Below the pieces are notes generated by a model that did not search any database, was not told where the DNA came from, and worked only from the letters and a program-made list of their open reading frames with translations. DNA of 30,395 nucleotides from an uncultured Bacteroidota bacterium. GTDB lineage: Bacteria > Bacteroidota > Bacteroidia > Flavobacteriales > Flavobacteriaceae. The stretch covers positions 1 through 30,395 of the forward strand of contig CACLQG010000015.1 of the NCBI GenBank assembly GCA_902609035.1, given 5' to 3'. Made by a program: the position numbers and the translations under genes. How positions within the stretch are numbered: the stretch's first letter is position 1; each line of letters begins with the position of its first letter. Positions 17,646 to 24,912 of the stretch are shown here, one piece after another.

Positions 17646-18017
17646 TTAATAATTCGAAGCAATTTTTGTGGTTTTTGCATCTCCCCAAAGTCCTTCTATG
17701 TTGTAATATTCTCTAATTTGCCTTTGAAAAACATGAACCACGATGTTGACATAGTCGATCAAAACCCACTCAGAATTATCTATTCCTTCTGTGTGAAAAG
17801 GTTTTTCCTTAAGTTCCTTGCCCACAGTTTTTTGAACTGAACTGACAATGGCATTGACGTGGGTATTCGAACTGCCAGTACAAACCACAAAATAGCTGCA
17901 AACTGTGTTTTCAATGTCTCTTAGATCCAAAAGATTAACATCTAATCCCTTAACATTTTCGATGCCAGAAATGATGTTGGAAATTAGAGCATCTTCAGTG
18001 GACTTCTGTTTTGACAT
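17646..18017 (-). CDS. rsfS: ribosomal silencing factor RsfS
   Basis: RsfS binds ribosomal protein uL14 and keeps the large subunit from joining the small one, damping translation when nutrients are short. The 123-residue length and the motifs match the family: CSYFVVCTGSSNTHVNAIVSSV, EGIDNSEWVLIDYVNIVVHVF and the ending REYYNIEGLWGDA. It is the first gene of the operon rsfS, ftsH, LUD, cdsA, psd, and a perfect -7 box (18038-18045, minus strand) lies 20 bases before its start. Confidence 0.97.
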   Translation of the reverse strand: MSKQKSTEDALISNIISGIENVKGLDVNLLDLRDIENTVCSYFVVCTGSSNTHVNAIVSSVQKTVGKELKEKPFHTEGIDNSEWVLIDYVNIVVHVFQRQIREYYNIEGLWGDAKTTKIASNY

Positions 18018-18037
18018 TAAAAAATTCTAATTTTACA

Positions 18038-18045
18038 CAAATTTA
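18038..18045 (-). promoter_or_regulatory. putative -7 box for the rsfS-ftsH-cdsA-psd operon
   Basis: The minus strand reads TAAATTTG, a full match to TAnnTTTG, 20 bases before the rsfS start. No CAA or CAAA (the -33 box on the other strand) is found at the usual distance. A near-match for the divergent birA gene begins 1 base away, so the two promoters would lie back to back. Confidence 0.4.
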
Positions 18046-18046
18046 T

Positions 18047-18054
18047 TACTTTTT
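18047..18054 (+). promoter_or_regulatory. weak -7 box for birA
   Basis: TACTTTTT differs from TAnnTTTG only at the last base and lies 21 bases before the birA start. With the rsfS box at 18038-18045 on the other strand it would form a pair of back-to-back promoters in a 58-base gap. Confidence 0.25.
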
Positions 18055-18075
18055 ACATTCATATCATTCTAATAC

Positions 18076-18813
18076 ATGAGCTATTTCAATATTATCAAAC
18101 TTGATGCCACAGCCTCTTCAAACGATTGGTTGAAGGATAAGTTTTTATCAGGGGATTGCTATGATGGAGACGTAATATGGGTAGCGGATCAAACCAAGGG
18201 AAGAGGACAAAGGGATAGGACTTGGCAATCTGAACCACTAAAAAATCTAACTTTCAGCTTATTTAAGTACTTTCCTAATCTATCGGTCAAAAAATCTTTT
18301 CTAATTAATTGTGCCATTACTCTTGCTGTAATCCATGCCTTGGAGGAAATTGCTAATATTGACCTTGCAATAAAATGGCCAAACGACATTTTGTCAGGTA
18401 ACAATAAAATAGGTGGGGTTTTGATTGAAAACATGATCAAAGGAAACCAAATAGCTGGTTCAATTATTGGTGTCGGTATCAATGTTAATCAAACTAATTT
18501 TAAAGGCCTTCCAGTTGCAAGTTCTATTTTTTTGAAAACAGGAACAGAGTTCGATTTAGGTCCTGTATTGGACAGAATATTAAAATTTTCACATAACTAT
18601 CTGGAAAAGCTTTCTAATAATGACAAATCTGGATTATTGAGTCAATACGAAAAAATGCTTTTTCAAAAAGGAAGAGTTTTATTTTTCAGAGACCAAAAAG
18701 GTATGTTTGAAGGGAAAGTATTGGGAGTCACAGGAAACGGTTTATTGGAAGTCCAAAAAACCTCTGGCGAGATACTTAGCTACCCCCATGGTGCTATTGA
18801 AATGATATTTTAA
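18076..18813 (+). CDS. birA: biotin--[acetyl-CoA carboxylase] ligase
   Basis: BirA activates biotin as biotinyl-5'-AMP and attaches it to the carrier domain of acetyl-CoA carboxylase and related enzymes. Visible sites: the biotin and ATP loop KGRGQRDRTW at 41-50, KWPNDI at 100-105, and KIGGVLIEN at 111-119, where Lys111 is the catalytic lysine. A C-terminal SH3-like domain (about 195-245) follows. With 245 residues it lacks the N-terminal DNA-binding domain of Escherichia coli BirA, so it should be an enzyme only and not the biotin operon repressor. Its stop codon shares TTAA with that of convergent pyrE. Confidence 0.96.
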   Translation: MSYFNIIKLDATASSNDWLKDKFLSGDCYDGDVIWVADQTKGRGQRDRTWQSEPLKNLTFSLFKYFPNLSVKKSFLINCAITLAVIHALEEIANIDLAIKWPNDILSGNNKIGGVLIENMIKGNQIAGSIIGVGINVNQTNFKGLPVASSIFLKTGTEFDLGPVLDRILKFSHNYLEKLSNNDKSGLLSQYEKMLFQKGRVLFFRDQKGMFEGKVLGVTGNGLLEVQKTSGEILSYPHGAIEMIF

Positions 18814-19454
18814 CTTGGCTGCCACTCATAAGGACAAATCCTCCAGAAGTTTAGTAAGGTAATGTCCTCAGGTTTTATAAAATTAGATTTTTCAGCCTCA
18901 TTAATCAGATGATGGTAATCACTGAGCGTGTGTAATTTAATATTCTCTTTTTTAAAATTTTCAACTGCGATATCAAATCCATAATCAAAAAGCCCCAAAA
19001 TTCCCAAAATTTCAACTCCCTCTTTCCTTAGAGCTTTCACAGCATTAATGCTGCTTTTCCCTGTGGAGATTAAATCCTCAATGACCAAAACTTTTTTATT
19101 AGGCTCCAGTTGACCCTCAATTTGATTTTGTCTGCCATGTGATTTGGGTTTTGGTCTTACATAAATAAAAGGTGTTTTGAGAACCTCAGCTGCCAATATG
19201 CCTATTCCTATAGCTCCAGTGGCAACCCCTGCAATGACATAATCATTACCATAAATTTTTTGGGCTTGGCCAGCAATTTCATGTGCTAAAAAACTTCTTA
19301 TTTCTGGAAAAGAGAGGGCAATTCTGTTGTCACAATAAATCGGCGATTTCCAACCATTTGACCAAATGAAGGGTTTTTTGGGATTTAATTTTATTGCATT
19401 AATTTGTAATAATGATTTTGCGGTCATTTTTGCCGTATTTTTATCGTATATCAT
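18810..19454 (-). CDS. pyrE: orotate phosphoribosyltransferase
   Basis: PyrE joins orotate to PRPP to give orotidine monophosphate in pyrimidine synthesis. The 214-residue protein shows the substrate loop WKSPIYCDNR (35-44), the flexible catalytic loop RPKPKSHGRQNQIEG (100-114) and the PRPP-binding motif VLVIEDLISTGKSS (122-135). I chose the ATG at 19454 since MIYDKNTAKMTAKSLLQINA fits the family's start; a TTG two codons upstream is also open. The start lies only 6 bases from the start of the divergent Nudix gene, so the promoters of the two must reach into each other's coding region or the mRNAs are leaderless. Confidence 0.96.
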   Translation of the reverse strand: MIYDKNTAKMTAKSLLQINAIKLNPKKPFIWSNGWKSPIYCDNRIALSFPEIRSFLAHEIAGQAQKIYGNDYVIAGVATGAIGIGILAAEVLKTPFIYVRPKPKSHGRQNQIEGQLEPNKKVLVIEDLISTGKSSINAVKALRKEGVEILGILGLFDYGFDIAVENFKKENIKLHTLSDYHHLINEAEKSNFIKPEDITLLNFWRICPYEWQPS

Positions 19455-19460
19455 ACACAA

Positions 19461-20063
19461 ATGTATAAAGTTTTTTTCAATAGAAAATGTGTTTTTCTAA
19501 CTACGAATATCCTAGATCATAGTGATAAAAACCCATTATTTTATGTTAAGTATATCAACCAGAAACAGATCATATCTGCCTTAAAATCAAAAAAAATAGA
19601 AGGTATATATCTGTATCATGCAAAAATAGAAAAACTATGGAAGCATATTTTTAAAATCTTTCCATTGGTGGAGGCTGCAGGAGGACTTGTGAAACATAAA
19701 AACGGTAAGTTTTTATTTATATACAGAAACAACAAGTGGGACTTACCAAAAGGTAAAATCGAGAAAAAAGAACTTATTATTGATGGAGCGATAAGAGAGG
19801 TAATTGAAGAAACGGGAGTAAAAGACCTCACTGTCAAAGAGAATCTCAACCAAACATTTCATATTTTTTCCAGAAATGGGAATTACAAACTAAAAAAAAC
19901 ATTATGGTATTTGATGAATACCTCTTACAATGGAAATTTAATACCACAGATTGAGGAGGGGATTGCCCTGGCAGAATGGAAAGACAAAAAGGAGGTACCC
20001 ATTTTGATGGAAAATGCCTACGAAAACATAAAGTTGCTTTTAGAGGATGTAGAATTGTTGTGA
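19461..20063 (+). CDS. Nudix hydrolase
   Basis: A 200-residue Nudix family protein. The Nudix box is complete: Gly98, Glu104, then REVIEETGV at 112-120, matching GX5EX7REUXEEXGU, so it should hydrolyse a nucleoside diphosphate linked to some other moiety using magnesium. The residues before the box (AAGGLVKHKNGKFLFIYRNNKWDLPKG) are typical. The first 65 residues lie outside the Nudix domain and are of unknown role. The substrate cannot be told from the sequence. The gene is divergent from pyrE with 6 bases between start codons, and it ends 1 base from the end of convergent coaD. A nearby association with pyrE is, as I recall, common in flavobacteria. Confidence 0.92.
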   Translation: MYKVFFNRKCVFLTTNILDHSDKNPLFYVKYINQKQIISALKSKKIEGIYLYHAKIEKLWKHIFKIFPLVEAAGGLVKHKNGKFLFIYRNNKWDLPKGKIEKKELIIDGAIREVIEETGVKDLTVKENLNQTFHIFSRNGNYKLKKTLWYLMNTSYNGNLIPQIEEGIALAEWKDKKEVPILMENAYENIKLLLEDVELL

Positions 20064-20064
20064 T

Positions 20065-20517
20065 TTATATTCTCACACTACTGGGCACAAGTTGATTGTA
20101 ATCCCCATTATTTAAAATTATTTCTCTAACTACACTACTACTTATGTATGAGGTCTCTGCTGCGGCAAGTAAAAAAACTGTTTCTAAACTAGACAATTTT
20201 CTGTTTGTGAGAGCAATGGCCTTTTCGAATTCAAAATCGGCAGGGTTTCTTATCCCTCTGATGATAAAATTAGCATCAATATTCTTACAAAATTCAATTG
20301 TCAACCCATGGTATTTCTTAACCGAAATGGTTTCAATTTCCGAAAAAGCCTCTTCGACAAAAGCCATTCTTTTTTCCATGGAAAACATATATTTTTTTTC
20401 GAAGTTGTTTCCTACCCCAATAAAGATCTCATCGAAAAGAGGAATACTTCGTTTTATAATATCCATGTGACCCAGCGTGATAGGATCAAAGGAACCTGGA
20501 AAAACTGCACGTTTCAT
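20065..20517 (-). CDS. coaD: phosphopantetheine adenylyltransferase
   Basis: CoaD transfers AMP from ATP to 4'-phosphopantetheine, the penultimate step of coenzyme A synthesis. The 150-residue enzyme has the nucleotidyltransferase motif TLGH at 14-17 in FPGSFDPITLGHMDII, the RGIRNPADFEFE segment at 88-98, and the ISSSVVREI segment at 125-133 (the ISST/S motif of the family). The gene begins 4 bases after the end of ddl and is surely cotranscribed with it. Confidence 0.97.
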   Translation of the reverse strand: MKRAVFPGSFDPITLGHMDIIKRSIPLFDEIFIGVGNNFEKKYMFSMEKRMAFVEEAFSEIETISVKKYHGLTIEFCKNIDANFIIRGIRNPADFEFEKAIALTNRKLSSLETVFLLAAAETSYISSSVVREIILNNGDYNQLVPSSVRI

Positions 20518-20521
20518 ATTT

Positions 20522-21511
20522 CTAAATTACAGGTTTTTTTATTCCCTCTGAGAGTAAAGATTCGAAAAAATTGCCCAATTCAATTCCCGCGGCTTTTACT
20601 TGCTGCGGAATCAAACTGGCAGAGGTCATACCTGGAATCGTATTGATTTCTAGAAGGTGAGGGGTACCATCAACAATTATAAATTCACTTCTACAAACCC
20701 CTTTCAAATTCAATTTGCTGTAAATTTTTTTAACCATTAAGTTTACTTTTTTGAAGGTTGTCTCATCCATTCGGGCAGGAGTAATTTCTTGTGATTTACC
20801 ATTATATTTGGCGTCATAATCAAAAAAATCATTTTCTGAAATGATCTCAGTGATGGGAAGAACAATAATCTCGCCCTCCAATAAATAGGCACCTACTGAT
20901 ATTTCCATACCTATCAACTCAGATTCTATGATTAATTGATCATCCTCTTTCAAAGCTGTTTTTATAGCATTTTCAATGGAATCCTTTTTATACACTTTGA
21001 CGATACCGTAACTGCTCCCAGAACGATTGGGCTTTACAAAACAAGGCAGTCCCAATTTCTCTTCAATGGCATAAATATCTATTACATTTCCAGCGTTATA
21101 AGTTAATGACTTGGCTACGGGAATATTCCATTCTCTAACTTTTTTAAGGCAATCTCGCTTATTAAAAGTCAGAGCAGCAATTGTCTTATCGCAGCTCGTA
21201 TGGGGAATTTTAAGTCGCTCCAAAAGCTCCGCCAATTCACCATCTTCACCAGGGGCCCCATGGACAGCATTGAAAACTACATCAAATTGAATAATCTTGT
21301 TATATCTTTGAAAGGTCAAATTGTAAAGATTTAATGGGTATTTATTATCTTCTGAATCAACCACATTCCAATATTTTTTGTCTATAATAATTTTAAAGCA
21401 ACTCCATGGAGATTGAAGTAAATTATTGAAGACAGTATCGCCACTTTCAATTGAAATTTCTCGTTCTGACGAGTATCCTCCCATTGCAATACCAACCACT
21501 TTCTTACTCAT
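20522..21511 (-). CDS. ddl: D-alanine--D-alanine ligase
   Basis: Ddl makes the D-Ala-D-Ala dipeptide for peptidoglycan precursors. The 329-residue ATP-grasp enzyme shows the N-terminal substrate residue Glu16 in GGYSSEREIS, VFNAVHGAPGEDG (79-91), the ATP-binding FVKPNRSGSSYGI (158-170), and the magnesium-binding end CRSEFIIVDG...LLEINTIPGMT (273-296) with Glu276-type and Glu288/Asn290 ligands. It is the first gene of a two-gene operon with coaD and is divergent from the PASTA gene, 83 bases away. Confidence 0.97.
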   Translation of the reverse strand: MSKKVVGIAMGGYSSEREISIESGDTVFNNLLQSPWSCFKIIIDKKYWNVVDSEDNKYPLNLYNLTFQRYNKIIQFDVVFNAVHGAPGEDGELAELLERLKIPHTSCDKTIAALTFNKRDCLKKVREWNIPVAKSLTYNAGNVIDIYAIEEKLGLPCFVKPNRSGSSYGIVKVYKKDSIENAIKTALKEDDQLIIESELIGMEISVGAYLLEGEIIVLPITEIISENDFFDYDAKYNGKSQEITPARMDETTFKKVNLMVKKIYSKLNLKGVCRSEFIIVDGTPHLLEINTIPGMTSASLIPQQVKAAGIELGNFFESLLSEGIKKPVI

Positions 21512-21571
21512 TAAAAAGATTTTTAATAAAGGTATTGCATTTAAAATTAATCACTAAGCGCAATGATTTAT

Positions 21572-21579
21572 TATCTTTG
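21572..21579 (+). promoter_or_regulatory. putative -7 box for the PASTA-rluD genes
   Basis: TATCTTTG is a full match to TAnnTTTG and lies 15 bases before the PASTA gene start, in the 83-base space shared with divergent ddl. A -33 box at the usual spacing is not evident; ATTG at 21534-21537 is too far away. Confidence 0.4.
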
Positions 21580-21594
21580 AAAAGTTTAATCACG

Positions 21595-22161
21595 ATGAAT
21601 TTCTTTAGATTCCTTTATAGTAAATCATTATTTATACAATTGTTACTTGCACTTTTGGTGAGTATTCTGATTGTTTATCTTAGTTTAACTTTTTTAAAGT
21701 ATTTTACCTTCCATAATAATCATCAAAAAGTCCCAAATTTAAAGGGTATCTCCTTAATTAATTTACCTCAAATTATTTCGGATAAAAATTTAAGATTCGA
21801 AATTATAGACTCTTCAAAGTTTACCCCAATTCTTCCTCCGTTGAGTGTAATTGAACATTTGCCGGGCCCTGGTAAATTGGTAAAGAAAAATCGTAAAATT
21901 TATGTTACTTTAAATCCTTCAGGGTACAAAAGAATCAGTGTCCCTAATGTTGTTCAAATTACCCGAAGAAATGCAGAGGTAAAATTGATTTCTGTTGGGT
22001 TTTCCATAGGAGAAATTACATATGAGAACAATATCGGAAAGAATATGGTTTTGGAAGTACGATACGAGGGCGAGCCTATTGAACCTGGAATATTATTACG
22101 AAAAACTTCGAAAATAGACTTGGTATTAGGTAATGGAAAAAGTAATCATGAATCTAACTGA
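21595..22161 (+). CDS. membrane-anchored PASTA-domain protein
   Basis: A 188-residue protein with a short cytoplasmic start, one membrane segment (about 12-34) and two PASTA domains outside: VPNLKGISLINL... (46-109) and VPNVVQITRRNAE... (116-180). PASTA domains occur in penicillin-binding proteins and serine/threonine kinases and often bind peptidoglycan fragments or muropeptides. Here there is no kinase or transpeptidase attached. The neighbouring divergent ddl gene, which makes D-Ala-D-Ala, suggests a cell-wall role. The ATG at 21595 is used because earlier codons would run back over the ddl start and lack a family match. The end overlaps the start of the pseudouridine synthase gene. Confidence 0.9.
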   Translation: MNFFRFLYSKSLFIQLLLALLVSILIVYLSLTFLKYFTFHNNHQKVPNLKGISLINLPQIISDKNLRFEIIDSSKFTPILPPLSVIEHLPGPGKLVKKNRKIYVTLNPSGYKRISVPNVVQITRRNAEVKLISVGFSIGEITYENNIGKNMVLEVRYEGEPIEPGILLRKTSKIDLVLGNGKSNHESN

Positions 22162-23173
22162 CAACGAAGTACCTGACGGGCAATTGTATGAGCATTATGC
22201 ATTCCAAGCCGACCCAGGCCAAGAACCTTTGCGTGTAGATAAGTTCCTTATGAATCGGATTGAAAATGCAACTCGGAATAAGATTCAGCAAGCAGCTAAA
22301 TTGGGTGCCATTCAGGTAAACGAAAGTACTGTAAAATCCAATTATAAAGTAAAAGGAGGAGATAAAGTGAAAGTCGTATTTTCATATCCTGCATTTGAAA
22401 ATTTATTGACGCCAGAGAAAATGAGTTTGGACATCGTTTTTGAAGACGATGAATTGATAGTTGTAAATAAAAAAGCGGGGATGGTGGTTCACCCAGGACA
22501 TGGAAATTATTCAGGAACATTAATCAATGGACTACTCTATCATTTTGAAAAACTTCCTTTAAATTCGAGTTACCGACCGGGCTTGGTCCACCGTATTGAT
22601 AAAGACACCAGTGGTCTATTAGTTGTCGCCAAAACTCAACAATCCATGGTTAATTTGGCAAAACAATTCCATGATAAAACTTCCACGAGAAAATATAAAG
22701 CATTGGTTTGGGGGGATTTCAAGGAAAATGAGGGAACAATAGAGGCTCATGTAGGAAGACATCCTAATAATAGACTTCAAATGACGGTTTATCCTAAAGG
22801 TGATTCCGGGAAAATGGCAATAACACATTATAAAATCATTGAAAGATTGGGATATGTTACCTTAATTGAATGTAGTTTGGAAACCGGTAGGACCCATCAA
22901 ATCCGTACTCATATGAAATTTATAGGTCATACTTTATTTAATGATGCTCGATATGGTGGCGATGCCATTTTGAAGGGAACAACCTTTACTAAGTATAAAC
23001 AATTTGTTCAAAACTGTTTTACCCATTTGCCTCGTCAAGCCCTTCATGCCCAAACGCTAGGTTTTGAACACCCCGCTCAAAAAAAATGGATGTATTTCGA
23101 AGCACCCATCCCAGAAGACATGAAAGTCACGATTGATAAATGGAGACATTACGCCCAGCATAGGCAATTCTGA
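22148..23173 (+). CDS. rluD: RluA-family 23S rRNA pseudouridine synthase, RluD-like
   Basis: The enzyme turns specific uridines of ribosomal RNA into pseudouridine. The protein has an N-terminal S4 RNA-binding domain (about 30-85, RVDKFLMNRIENATRNKIQQ and following residues) and a RluA catalytic domain with VNKKAGMVVHPGHGN, the catalytic Asp151 in LVHRIDKDTSGLLVVAK, and the later TGRTHQIRTHM motif. S4 plus RluA layout points to RluD or RluC, and RluD is the more likely; target sites cannot be read from sequence. I place the start at 22148 (341 residues); an in-frame ATG at 22133 adds five residues. Either way it overlaps the PASTA gene, so the two are cotranscribed. Confidence 0.92.
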   Translation: MNLTDNEVPDGQLYEHYAFQADPGQEPLRVDKFLMNRIENATRNKIQQAAKLGAIQVNESTVKSNYKVKGGDKVKVVFSYPAFENLLTPEKMSLDIVFEDDELIVVNKKAGMVVHPGHGNYSGTLINGLLYHFEKLPLNSSYRPGLVHRIDKDTSGLLVVAKTQQSMVNLAKQFHDKTSTRKYKALVWGDFKENEGTIEAHVGRHPNNRLQMTVYPKGDSGKMAITHYKIIERLGYVTLIECSLETGRTHQIRTHMKFIGHTLFNDARYGGDAILKGTTFTKYKQFVQNCFTHLPRQALHAQTLGFEHPAQKKWMYFEAPIPEDMKVTIDKWRHYAQHRQF

Positions 23174-23191
23174 TTTTTTTATTAAGCCATA

Positions 23192-23217
23192 CAATTCTTT
23201 TGAATTGGTTTTTATTT
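23192..23217 (+). terminator. possible intrinsic terminator after rluD
   Basis: A perfect 6-base stem, CAATTC at 23192-23197 and GAATTG at 23202-23207, with a TTTT loop is followed by GTTTTTATTT. It lies 19 bases after the rluD stop. The stem has only two G-C pairs, so termination would be weak. It partly overlaps the proposed yaaA promoter. Confidence 0.3.
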
Positions 23218-23235
23218 GAATTCCTTATAAATTTG
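23205..23235 (+). promoter_or_regulatory. promoter of yaaA
   Basis: This is the best two-part promoter in the window. A -33-like TTG at 23205-23207 (ATTGG context; consensus TTTG) is separated by 20 bases from TAAATTTG at 23228-23235, a full match to TAnnTTTG. Transcription would start near 23240, about 10 bases before the ATG of yaaA. Confidence 0.5.
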
Positions 23236-23249
23236 CAAAAAAGTCAAGT

Positions 23250-24011
23250 ATGAAAATGGTAATCTCGCCGGCAAAATCTCTCAACTTTGGATCCAATTTT
23301 CCCACCGAGCAAAATTCGAATCCCTTTTTTCTCAAGGAGGCCATTACAATTAATAAACTATTGAAAGATAAATCTTCCTATGAGCTCTCACAGCTCTTGA
23401 AAATTTCTGATAAACTTGGTAACCTTAACTGGGAAAGAAATCAAAATTTCAAAACTCCATTTAATAAAGAAAATGCAACTCCTGCCGTGTATACTTTTGA
23501 TGGTGATGTATATACAGGATTGGACATCTACACTCTTCCAATTGAAAAAATAAAAGTTCTCCAAAAAAGTCTAAGGATTTTATCTGGTCTTTATGGTGTT
23601 TTAAAACCATTGGATTTGATTCAACCATATAGATTGGAGATGGGCACAAAATTTCCAGTTAACACAAAAAAGAATTTATACGATTTTTGGAAACTAAAAA
23701 TCACCAGTTTTATCAATGAAGAATTGGAGGAAAATGAACTTTTTGTTAATTTGGCAAGTAATGAATATTTTTCATCAATAGATGTTAAGGCGCTCAAAAC
23801 AGAGGTAATTACTCCTCAATTCAAGGATTTTAAAAATGGAACCTTAAAAATGATATCCTTTTATGCCAAAAAAGCTAGAGGAATGATGGTACGATATATG
23901 TTGGATAATGAAAATGTGACTGCAGAGACCCTTTTAGGATTTGATTACGGAGGTTATACTTTCAGTGAGGAACATACGCAATCCCCTTTTGCTCCGGTTT
24001 TTGTTAGATAA
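23250..24011 (+). CDS. yaaA: peroxide stress protein YaaA
   Basis: YaaA (UPF0246, DUF328) lowers free iron and so protects against DNA and protein damage by hydrogen peroxide in Escherichia coli; later work showed that it folds as a DNA-binding protein. The 253-residue length is standard. Family segments are MVISPAKSLNF at the start, the YTGLD region, LSGLYGVLKPLDLIQPYRLEMGTK near 111-134, NLASNEYFSSI and the ending FDYGGYTFSEE. It appears to have its own promoter just upstream, and it ends 1 base from the end of the convergent M15 peptidase gene. Whether it responds to peroxide here cannot be seen. Confidence 0.95.
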   Translation: MKMVISPAKSLNFGSNFPTEQNSNPFFLKEAITINKLLKDKSSYELSQLLKISDKLGNLNWERNQNFKTPFNKENATPAVYTFDGDVYTGLDIYTLPIEKIKVLQKSLRILSGLYGVLKPLDLIQPYRLEMGTKFPVNTKKNLYDFWKLKITSFINEELEENELFVNLASNEYFSSIDVKALKTEVITPQFKDFKNGTLKMISFYAKKARGMMVRYMLDNENVTAETLLGFDYGGYTFSEEHTQSPFAPVFVR

Positions 24012-24012
24012 A

Positions 24013-24738
24013 CTATTTCAGCGAAGGATTAACCCCCATTACATGACTTTGGATGTAATTTTCAAAAAATTCATGGTTCAATAAACCTCCCCCTTTTAAA
24101 TCCTTAGATATTATCAAAGCTTGGTGATCCAATTCCAAATAACTTTTCAACATGTATTTTGAGAGTGGTGCAAAACTATAGTGCCATGGTTCATATTTGA
24201 AACCGGATCTATTTACATCTAGGGTATAAGGGAGAAAAAAACCATAGTTTTTAGCGTTGATCTCCATCCACTCTCTTAGACCATTGTTTGGGCCATTGTC
24301 GTGGAACTTTTGAGGAAGTAAAACATCTCCCTCTTGCTGATGGAATGCATCAATAATATCAATCTCTGTTCCCCAATGATGTCTTGACGTTCCCGGTAAT
24401 GTTGAGTATTCAATTATTTTTGCTATAGCTTGGGCATCGTTCATTCCCTCACTTTTGAATTTTGAAAACTTCCTGTTCCAAATGCTTTTTTGTCTCTCAA
24501 AAGAACGATAGGAGGAGACCACTTTGATTGATATCCCTTCTTTTTTGGCCTCAGCGGACATTTCTTGCAGGGCCTCGTGTGCCTCGGTTAGTAATGCGTG
24601 ATTTTTTCCAACTAGCATTGGATTTCCTTTGCCAATAAGTAAATAAGGGTCGATATGCATTCTTTTAGAAGATAGAAGATGGGTTAAACCCAAAATAGCC
24701 AAACTCGAATTGATAAAATCTAATCGATTCATATTCAA
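24013..24738 (-). CDS. M15 family D,D-carboxypeptidase-like peptidase, exported
   Basis: A 241-residue zinc peptidase of the M15B (VanY/LAS) family, which trims D-Ala from peptidoglycan stem peptides. The N-terminal 24 residues are a likely signal sequence. Sites: SSYRSFERQ at 75-83, the zinc motif SRHHWGTEID at 118-127 with His120 and Asp127, and EPWHYS at 183-188 with the catalytic Glu183 and the third zinc ligand His186. All catalytic residues are present, so it should be active in the periplasm. It stands alone on the minus strand, convergent with yaaA and 174 bases from the divergent exported trio. Substrate preference (carboxypeptidase or other LAS activity) is not certain. Confidence 0.9.
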   Translation of the reverse strand: MNMNRLDFINSSLAILGLTHLLSSKRMHIDPYLLIGKGNPMLVGKNHALLTEAHEALQEMSAEAKKEGISIKVVSSYRSFERQKSIWNRKFSKFKSEGMNDAQAIAKIIEYSTLPGTSRHHWGTEIDIIDAFHQQEGDVLLPQKFHDNGPNNGLREWMEINAKNYGFFLPYTLDVNRSGFKYEPWHYSFAPLSKYMLKSYLELDHQALIISKDLKGGGLLNHEFFENYIQSHVMGVNPSLK

Positions 24739-24912
24739 TATTTTATTGATAGTCTCCTGAAATCATTTTCGTTTTAATATTCTTTTTCATTTTAAATTTT
24801 AGATCTTTTAATTTACATCAAATTATTTTAGTTAAAAAAAGGTTTACGACCATTAACTAATTTTAACAATATTTAAAATCAATTGAACAAATTAGCTTAT
24901 TATCTTTAAATA

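Noticed and set aside
20308..20646. A 112-codon plus-strand frame across the coaD-ddl junction
   Set aside because: It covers the 3' end of ddl and the 5' half of coaD, which are both solid, and has no domain.
24739..24912. The 174-base gap between the M15 and the regulatory-like genes as a small RNA
   Set aside because: It is a plain AT-rich divergent promoter region with no stable hairpin that I can see.
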